Source of the DNA: Larix kaempferi
Lineage: Eukaryota; Streptophyta; Pinopsida; Pinales; Pinaceae
DNA: 64,000 nucleotides
Assembly (NCBI GenBank): GCA_027924585.1
Contig: BSBM01001067.1
Coordinates: 994,001 to 1,058,000, forward strand
Reading direction: 5' to 3'
How positions within the stretch are numbered: the first letter of the stretch is position 1; each line of letters opens with the position of its first letter. The notes under the pieces were generated by a model. It made no database searches, was not told where the DNA came from, and saw only the letters and a list, made by a program, of their open reading frames with translations. The position numbers were made by a program, and so were the translations under genes. This document shows positions 57,467 through 64,000 of the stretch, piece after piece.

Positions 57467-57748
57467 GCAGCAATGTAGGACTAACCCCATCCAATGGGCA
57501 TGGGATTTTTTATTTATGTATCACATATTTTAATTGAGTTACAGGATCATGGATGTAAACACTTCTTATTTTGGAATTACACTTGTATATTTACATTGCA
57601 CATGGATGCAACTTTTATTTATATGAGACTTATTTTATGATGTTATTTGATGTAATGTATTCTTATTTTGTACATGTGGATTCACTAGATGATGGATATA
57701 CGATATGCACATGCATGGTTTATTTCCTTGCCACTGATTATTAATATG
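57467..57748. other. Probable 3' UTR of the decayed gene; junction with the gypsy fragment
   Basis: T-rich non-coding sequence. No LTR is present between the acidic-tail stop and the gypsy additional RNase H, so the gypsy element has lost its 3' end here. Confidence 0.45.
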
Positions 57749-58156
57749 TTAATATAGATTTTGATTTGTTGTATGATCCACAAAACTATATAAACTCATA
57801 GGTATATGAATGAATGTGATGGATTCAAATTGTTTAACCAATTGTCTAGCTCGTAGATACTTTCTAAAGAGGTAAGTATTGCATAACTGAAAACAATTAT
57901 TCAATTGTGCAACAAATAGTTGGGAATCAAGGAAAACATGAATATGATGAATGTGCATATGGAGAGCATCGACCAAGTGGCCAATCACGACATTGTATTC
58001 CACCTGATTATTTATGGCAGCATCAATACACATGCCACTCACATGGATCATGGAGTGTAATGGGGAATAGAAGACCCAAGCTGCCGAGGCAAGATTCAGG
58101 GAATATTTACTTCCACCATCGACGCAACCAACGTAATAAGAAGGATGCCATTCCAT
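57749..58156 (-). pseudogene. Additional RNase H downstream of integrase
   Basis: 136-codon open frame, minus strand. It has the RVT_3/archaeal-type RNase H pattern: VDGGSKYSLNLASAAWVFYS (first catalytic Asp), NNQVEYNVVIGHLVDALHM (catalytic Glu), HVFLDSQLFVAQLN (catalytic Asp), then RQLVKQFESITFIHIPM. The last catalytic His/Asp region near the end is doubtful. In Tat/Ogre elements such an extra RNase H usually lies between the classic RNase H and integrase; here it follows integrase, about 85 bp after its last frame. It is better preserved (no internal stop) than the domains before it. Confidence 0.75.
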
Positions 58157-58240
58157 TTGGTAGGGACACTAAAACAATAAAAAATGGTTGGTTTCTCTCA
58201 TGGATAGTTTTTTTGAGGTACAGCCCACTACAAGGATTCT

Positions 58241-59290
58241 TCAATAGTTAGCCATCCAAATCGACAAGAAGGTATGCCCCCTTGTCGAGGCAGTGCATAA
58301 AGCTATAGGACCCTTCCATAGGGAATCTAACTTTCCTCGACCAAGTTTATCATGGGCTTGGTCATAAACAAGAACGTGATTGCCTTCATGGAATGAGTGT
58401 GTGTGGACATGGCTCTTGTAATGAGCTTTTGAACGTTGTTTGGTAGCCTCGATGTTATGCAAAGCAACATGACGATCCTCATTAGCTTGCACTAGGGTGA
58501 TCAAGCATTGTTTCAAAGCAGAGGTATCTGACAAAAAATTGACGACACGGTGCAACGATCGGATCTGGAACTTGATAGGTAAAACAGACTCCACTCCGTG
58601 AATGAGGTGGAATGGAGTAAACTTGGTCGCATTTTTGGTGGACGTTCGATATGCCCATAACGAGGGAAAGAGCATATGATTTTAGTTGGACTTGTGCTTA
58701 TCCACCGTCCTTTGAAGCATGGTTTTGAGGACCCTTTTGACAACCTCGACTTAGCCATTTCCCAGAAGGCAATAGGTGGAGGAAAATTTGTGCTCAAATT
58801 TCAAACGGTAGATAACTCCTTCCACACAATGTCTTTGAAATGTGTATCGTGATCAGACACTAATTGATGTGGGACACTCAAACGAGTTATAACATGGTTA
58901 AAGAAAAAGTGGGCTACAGTTGTGACAATGTTGTTATTTGTTGACATGGCTTCAACCCATTTAGTGAAATAATCTATAGCGACTACAATGTATTTGTGGC
59001 CACTGACTATTGTTGGCTTGCATTCCATGAAGTCAATAACCCATTTGAAAAATGGACAAATAGCGACAATCAAGGGCAAGGGGGAAGGATGTGTCCTTGC
59101 CTTGGGGGTGAAGAGATGGCAATTTCTATAATGATTCACTACCTTGATGCAATCAAAAAATAAGGTAGGCCAAAAATAACCGGCATAGATGATATTTTGG
59201 GCAGTGTCCATGCCCGAGAGGTGGCCACCACAAGTTATACTGTAGAAGTCGTTTAAAACCCGCTTGATTTTGTCGTAAGTGACACATCGT
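58241..59290 (-). pseudogene. Gypsy integrase (disrupted)
   Basis: The zinc-binding region is degraded (GGHLSGMDTAQNIIYAGYFWP, then NHYRNC with one Cys lost). The catalytic core shows KWVIDFMECKP (first Asp), VVAIDYFTKWVEA and LVSDHDTHFKD (second Asp) in the frame 59211-58801. After stop and frameshift the third acidic residue is in the -GQVEVV-like stretch and LKTMLQRTVDKHK. The C-terminal part is open in 58675-58241: LWAYRTSTKNATKFTPFHLIHG and WKGPIAL, the usual end of gypsy integrase. No chromodomain follows, consistent with a non-chromovirus lineage. Confidence 0.82.
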
Positions 59291-59352
59291 CACAAGATCG
59301 TGTCAAAACCCCATCGATATAAAATATCGCTGATAAGAAGGTATTAGAGGGA

Positions 59353-60126
59353 TTAGTGATCCATCTGATGATGACCATTGTGCTTGAGATGAGGTCCACA
59401 CTTTTGAGTGTGCAAGTAAATGAGGATGTTCACGTACCAAGGGTCGTTCAACAAGGTGGTGAACAATTGTTTGTCTGGAAGATTGTCATTGATAGGGGGA
59501 TGGTTGATGTCAGAAGGTAAATCCACAATGAACTCTACCACAACCAAAGCATTTTTACTCTCAAGGGTCACAAAATTGAGGTCATATTGTTGAAGGTTAA
59601 CAATCCACTTAGTGGCCTTGTCTTGTATGAGGCGTAGGTTCAAGAGATATAGCATGGGATTAAAAAATTTGTGACTTTGGTTTTGAATAAGAATGTAATG
59701 ACGAGGCTTATGAGCTGAAAAGACGGTCGCTAAGGCTAGCTTCTCCTCCTAGGGGTTTGAGATGGACGACCCAAATAAGTTTTTACTAACATAGTAAATG
59801 ACATGTTTCTGATAGTTGGCATCCTCTTGAATAAGCACTCCGACAACAACATAGGGTGAGGTTGAAATGTAAAGGATGAAATCTTTCTTGTAGTCTGAGG
59901 GGTTGATCAAGGGAGCCAAAGTAATAGCACACTTTAAGGCATCAAAAGAATCTTGAGCTTGCTCATCCCATACAAAAGGGATGTTGGAATGAAGCAAACA
60001 CAAAAATCCAAGAGCACTCATGGCATAATCGGGGATAAAACAGTGTAAGAAGTTTTCCTTGCCTTGAATGCATTGCAATTGGCACAAATTCTTAGGATGG
60101 GGGAGTTCAAGAATGGCTTGAAACAT
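59353..60126 (-). pseudogene. Gypsy RNase H and connection
   Basis: 60126-59749 is open: PFVWDEQAQDSFDALK, then LYISTSPYVVVGVLIQED, YYVSKNLFGS and, after a stop, EEKLALATVFSAHKPRHYI. This is the classic gypsy RNase H with the first Asp region degraded (LYIST where LYLSxS/D is usual). 59655-59353 continues the connection to integrase (ATKWIVNLQQYDLNF, a usual RNase H C-terminal block). Confidence 0.75.
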
Positions 60127-60790
60127 TGGTCCCTTTCTTGGATACGATAAATCCTAACAATCGACTGATAGGAATGCAAAACACACATTTAAGTGGGTTC
60201 AAGCGGATGTTGTATTTGTGTCACATAAGGAACACTTTGTGAAGGTCTTCCAAGTGCTATGAGCATCCCTGGGAATGAGGTTTAAGTTCATCCAAGTATG
60301 CTATGATAATTTTGACCATGTCATGAAAGTAATATGACATAGCATGTCAAAATTTGGCTCCAACATTTTTTATTCTAAATGGCATGACTTAGTAAGCAAA
60401 CGTCCCCTAGGGGGTTGTGAAGGAAGTTATATATTGATCTTGTTGATGGATTTGGATCAAGTTTTACTCTGAGAAACCAGCCAAGAAGGTTAGTACCTCA
60501 TGCCCAGTGCATGCCTCGATAAGTTGGTCGACGAAGGGGGTGGGGAAGTTGTATTTTGTACATGATTTGTCACAAATCATGGAAGTCTGTACAAACACAA
60601 AGTGTTCCTTGCTTCTTGTTTACTAGAATAGGCTTTGACACCCATGTGGTATGTGCAATCGGATAAATAAATCCCATGTTTCATAATTTATCGATCTTGG
60701 CTTCGACGATCGTGGCTTTGGAAGGGTGAATGGATCTCTACTTTTGGTGTACAAGTTTGACATCTAGCCAAGTATAAATATGGTGTTAAA
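60127..60790 (-). pseudogene. Gypsy reverse transcriptase (disrupted)
   Basis: Readable in one minus frame with several stops: FVDQLIEACTGHEVLTFLAGFSE, QDQYITSFTTP, GTFAY-VMPFRIKNVGAKF, MSYYFHDMVKIIIAYLDEL, YNIRLNPLKCVFCIPISRLLGFIV. The first catalytic Asp (normally in L-D-G-F-S-G-Y) is Ala, and the YxDD box is YLDE. Polymerase activity is therefore lost by substitution as well as by stops. Confidence 0.8.
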
Positions 60791-61066
60791 CAATGGTCGG
60801 GTCAAGGCCTAGAATTCTAGCATAAGACCAAGCAAAGACATCACAAAATTCCTTAAAAAGAACCTTATAGGTGGCACCTAATAAGATGTTCTTTGTGACA
60901 TTGGGTTTAACCGAAATGTCAACATAGATGGTGTGAGAGATGATGGCCATATTAGCTTCTTCAGAGGCATTCCAAATAGGGATTAGGTTTTTGAACCAAT
61001 CAACATTAGCGAGGGGAACAAAATCTTTCTATTCAATGGAGAATTGGTCTGAAGATGGGTCAAAGG

Positions 61067-61651
61067 TTAGAGGCTCCTCAGGTATGAAGTTGTGCAGTGG
61101 TGCATATCATCCCATGGGAATTTAAGGCTCGTAAGGGATTCTAGAATTTCCTCATCATTTTGAAAGGAACGAGTGGATAAATCAAAGGGTCTCACATCCG
61201 CAGATGTGGTCATGGATGAAGAAGGGGAAGACGAGGAGGCCTTGTTGGACGACGAAATATAATAGATTGAAATGATTCCTTGAGACGATGGAATAGGAGA
61301 AGGTACCTCCTTGATGGTGGTGACTTGATATTTGAGGGATCTACGATGGAGGTCAGTCAACAATGCATGGAAATTTTGGAGGTCTATTGAATGGTGCGAG
61401 TAGTGACCATAAATGCCACACAATGCACATGGGTGGTTAGCACATAATGCTTTATTGCATTGTTTGGTAGCATCATAAAGATATATTTGAACCATAGGGG
61501 TAGTTGCACCAGTTTTCTCCTCCTGTACATGGATATGAGCACACAATATCGGTAACTCTAGACATTTATGGGTGGTGTGACCCACGATATCACACACAAC
61601 GCATGGAGTAGGGGATGATGAAGGTGAATGGGTAGAAGGGTTCACGGGCAT
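61067..61651 (-). pseudogene. Protease-RT spacer with two zinc knuckles
   Basis: 194-codon frame between protease and RT. CVVCDIVGHTTHKC at 61603-61562 is a full CX2CX4HX4C zinc knuckle. CALCGIYGHYSHHS at 61429-61388 is a second one whose last Cys is Ser. The remainder is Ser/Pro-rich and ends DDEEILESLTSLKFPWDDMHH, an acidic motif just before RT. Zinc knuckles are normally in Gag; Gag of this element has its own (near 63240-63198). The upstream frame 62027-61590 overlaps this one and carries the linker from the protease. Confidence 0.7.
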
Positions 61652-62036
61652 GTCTGGGGCATGTTATGCTGTCATGTCTTAGCTTTTCTCCAGCTTTATT
61701 TTTTGAGGAAGGATGGGTGGAGGAAAGGATCTCCTTCATAACCATGAGTGGTAGTGCATTGGAAGTACTAATCTGTTGGACAAGAGTTATGACAACCTGT
61801 GGGGTGGGTGGGGGGCTTTGTGGGGTGAGGAACCAAATAGAGAGATGTAAATTCAATCCTAAGATGTTAAGGGTATCCATCACAGGGGTTCCTACAATTC
61901 TAGTAGGAGGAAAGAGGAACATAACTTGATTTATATGCAATCCTACCCAAGGGTGTCCTATGGAGAGGGAAACACTAGGAGATGGGTGGTGTTGGGTAAA
62001 GGATTTCTTAGAAGTGATAGTGCACAACTCTAAGAT

Positions 62037-62549
62037 TTACACTTTTGGGCTAAGTGGAGGGTGGCTCGAAAAGGTTCCAATGAGGGAGGAATCTTGGAAG
62101 ACGCTAGGGTCTATGTTGGTGAATGAAAGGATATAAAGGTTTCCAAAGTTGTTGTCAATCGTAGGTAAGACATGATCCAGACAAGTCGTCCCTTTGGGAT
62201 CATAGTAAGTGAGTTGATCAAGCATGGTGATCTTCCCTTCATGGGGGGATATCATGAGTCTAAACACCATGGAGGTGACCACTTTCATAGCATACATGTA
62301 GCTACGAACAAGGAGGAGGTTGTAATCTAATTGGGCATTAACAACCTCGATGTCTATTAGGACCCTCTTCCCCACCAATTGGCTAGGGACATTTTGTAGA
62401 AGACCTTGTGGTTGGGCAATGCGGTCATCATATGTGTGCAATGTCATAAGAGATGATGTAATTTTGAGGGAAACAAGCTTCTTACATACATGAGTGGAAA
62501 TGACATAGTTGGAGGCACCTTCATCGATGATACATTGATGAATAACCAA
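62037..62549 (-). pseudogene. Gypsy aspartic protease region
   Basis: 170-codon open frame. VIHQCIIDEGASNYVIS holds the protease active site, with Asp-Glu-Gly where Asp-Ser-Gly or Asp-Thr-Gly is usual. RIAQPQGLLQNVPSQLVGKRVLIDIEV gives the flap region and LDYNLLLVRSYMYAM the second conserved block (normally LLGRSYMY). The following part, PHEGKITMLDQLTYYDP, is an extension found in Tat-like elements. Its retained length without stops contrasts with the damaged RT. Confidence 0.72.
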
Positions 62550-62563
62550 TTTTTTGACGGTAA

Positions 62564-62920
62564 TCAGAATCTAAAACACATCAAATAAGGCATATGAGGA
62601 TGCACTCTATCGAGATGAAACACCATCAGACGAGCATCTAAAGGGTCTATCATGCCTAAAGCAAACAACAAAGCTTTTCGTTGCATAGGGAAGCTCTTGA
62701 GAACCTCTAAGGTATACATGGTGGCTAGGGGTTGTGCCATGTCATCCACAATGCTATAGTTAGGGGTAGCTTTAGCACTGGGGTTATGGGTTACATGACA
62801 CAAAGGGATCTTGGGGATCTTTGGAATAAGGTCTGAGTTAGGATGAGGGATGTGTAATGGTTCTTCCCATATCGGGGGATCCTTCTCCTTATTGGTCAAG
62901 GGTTCCATTTGATGGGGCAT
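62564..62920 (-). pseudogene. Gag-protease linker
   Basis: 118-codon frame just before the protease: NYSIVDDMAQPLATMYTLEVLKSFPMQRKALLFALGMID is a conserved helix-rich block preceding the protease in Tat-like elements. It ends in a stop after CFRF, 14 bp before the protease frame, so at least one frameshift or stop separates them. Confidence 0.55.
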
Positions 62921-62929
62921 ATTGGTTAT

Positions 62930-64000
62930 GTGGATTTTGCAAGTTGATGTTAGTAGAGGTCATGTAGGTGTTCTAGGAGGAGGGGTCATTGGCATGACCC
63001 GACGTAGATGATTGAGAGGGGTAAGGCATTATCGATTGTGTTGTGACCACCCCACGTGATGGGAAGGGGCTTTGTAGGACCATCGGTTGTGAATGGTTCA
63101 AATGAGGAGGTGGAGTGTTGGCTTTCCCTTGGGGGGAATTAGCAACTTCATGTTTGTTGGCCTCATTCCACAGTTGGAGAGCCTTAACAAGGTGCGAACA
63201 ATCATGAGTATTGTGTCCATAAACACCATAAAAGGAACACAGATGGTTAGACTTCTGTAACTGTGGATTCTTATGTTGATTGGGAGGTTTGATTGGATCT
63301 TGGTTTATGGGGGTTGAATTACCTCCAGTGTTGGTAAGAGGGTTGGGGGTTACCCCCCACCTTCTTGTTGTTGGTTGTTACCTTTATTATTCCCCTTATT
63401 CTTATTCTTGTTAGTGTTTGGTTGCGCTTGTTGGTTATTGGAAGTAGGTTGGGAAAACATATTTTGTTGACCAGTCACTTTCCCATGAGGAAAAGGGGAG
63501 CCACCGGGTGTTTCTATATATGAGGGTGGGTGAAGAGCTAGGGAATGGGTAGTAGGAGTTGGTGGTGGTACTTGATGATTTCGCTCAACACTTGGGGGAT
63601 TACCATACAAGTAACCACCCAAAACGGGGAATATACTGAGGGTATTGATTTGAATGGGATGCTATGAAACAAATCATGACATCTACAAAGTGGGATGCTC
63701 CTGACGGATCTCTACACATTGATTCACTTTTGGGGGAATAAAGGATGATCTTGCAGAGGTATCCGAATTGGGCATAAATGAGGTCATACTACTAAGCTTT
63801 GAGGATTTATTCCTCTTTAGTTTGCAGACATTCGAAGGCCATGTCTTTAGCCATAGCGGGGAGGAGATATTTTAAGAACCAATCTAAGAAGATGCGGTCA
63901 TCAAGCTTGATCTTGCAAAGAATCCTTGATCATTGCCACTCATTGATGTGGTATGTGATGTAGGTGGATGAGTTATGGAATCATGACAAAAGGATTCCAA
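62930..64000 (-). pseudogene. gag: Gag C-terminal region, runs off the window
   Basis: 63622-63350 is open and low-complexity (Pro/Thr then Asn/Lys/Gln-rich: NTNKNKNKGNNKGNNQQQ). A zinc knuckle CSFYGVYGHNTHDC near 63240-63198 has its second Cys changed to Tyr. The part above 63622 holds short frames of Gag text. The Gag start and the 5' LTR lie beyond position 64000. Confidence 0.6.

Larger units (their letters stand above)
57749..64000 (-). mobile_element. Ty3/gypsy polyprotein, Tat-like, runs off the window end
   Basis: Minus-strand order from 64000 down: Gag tail with zinc knuckle, protease, a spacer with two more zinc knuckles, RT, RNase H, integrase, then an additional RNase H of the RVT_3 type. 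Many frameshifts and stops. No LTR at the 3' side. The 5' side is beyond the window. The gypsy assignment rests on the RT-RH-INT order and motif style; the extra RNase H points to the Tat branch. Confidence 0.85.

Overview
This is plant nuclear DNA, most probably from a gymnosperm (a conifer or a relative). The basis is dense and old retrotransposon nesting, Ty1/copia elements primed by initiator-Met tRNA, Ty3/gypsy elements with long LTRs starting TGTAAyryCCC, plant-type LINE RNase H domains, plant hAT transposases and one chloroplast-transit-like exon. The lineage is an inference; nothing in the window fixes the species. There is no operon-like organisation. Almost every protein-like stretch is a decayed mobile-element gene, and many stops look like C-to-T changes (CGA/CAG/CAA to TGA/TAG/TAA, TGG to TAG/TGA).

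Layout. 1-3793: end of a non-autonomous copia element (partial 5' LTR, PBS, gag, a repeat-bearing unknown ORF, full 3' LTR). About 3990-4560: minus-strand LINE scrap. 5476 to about 15420: a second copia element (gag-PR-INT-RT-RH, 3' LTR) split by two later insertions: a solo LTR at 6811-8852 (TSD ACCTA), itself holding a hAT deletion derivative at 7177-8203 (TSD GTGAGAAT), and a 3.56-kb hAT element at 10569-14127 (TSD GTTCCAAC) with a broken transposase gene. 16015-16248 (minus): the best candidate host exon, coding a transit-peptide-like N-terminus. 17765-19743: minus-strand copia gag-PR-INT remnant. 21557-22910: unknown minus ORF beside a LINE RNase H remnant. Up to 24684: partial gypsy LTR. 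25383-25603: minus-strand tRNA-derived SINE with a 21-bp TSD.

25864-29092 is a solo LTR (TSD ATGCA) carrying an array of about 14 units of about 82 bp, eight of which contain a perfect AGGTAAGT 5' splice-site consensus. 29.1-38.6 kb holds little that can be recognised. 38665-42440 is a decayed retroelement with a duplicated primer-binding leader, interrupted by a 5'-truncated LINE. 45142-53288 is a complete LTR element (TSD AAATT, 2.2-kb LTRs) whose interior has lost almost all coding sequence, like a LARD; only a chromodomain remnant remains. 53983-57466 is a decayed unknown gene split by a solo LTR at 54616-56849. 57749-64000 is a minus-strand gypsy polyprotein, cut by the window end, in the order gag, PR, zinc-knuckle spacer, RT, RH, INT, then an additional RNase H downstream of INT.

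The genes do not form a pathway. The window is a stratigraphy of insertions. Target-site duplications found by eye give the order of several events, and excising the insertions in the copia element at 5.5-15.4 kb restores its reading frame at both junctions.
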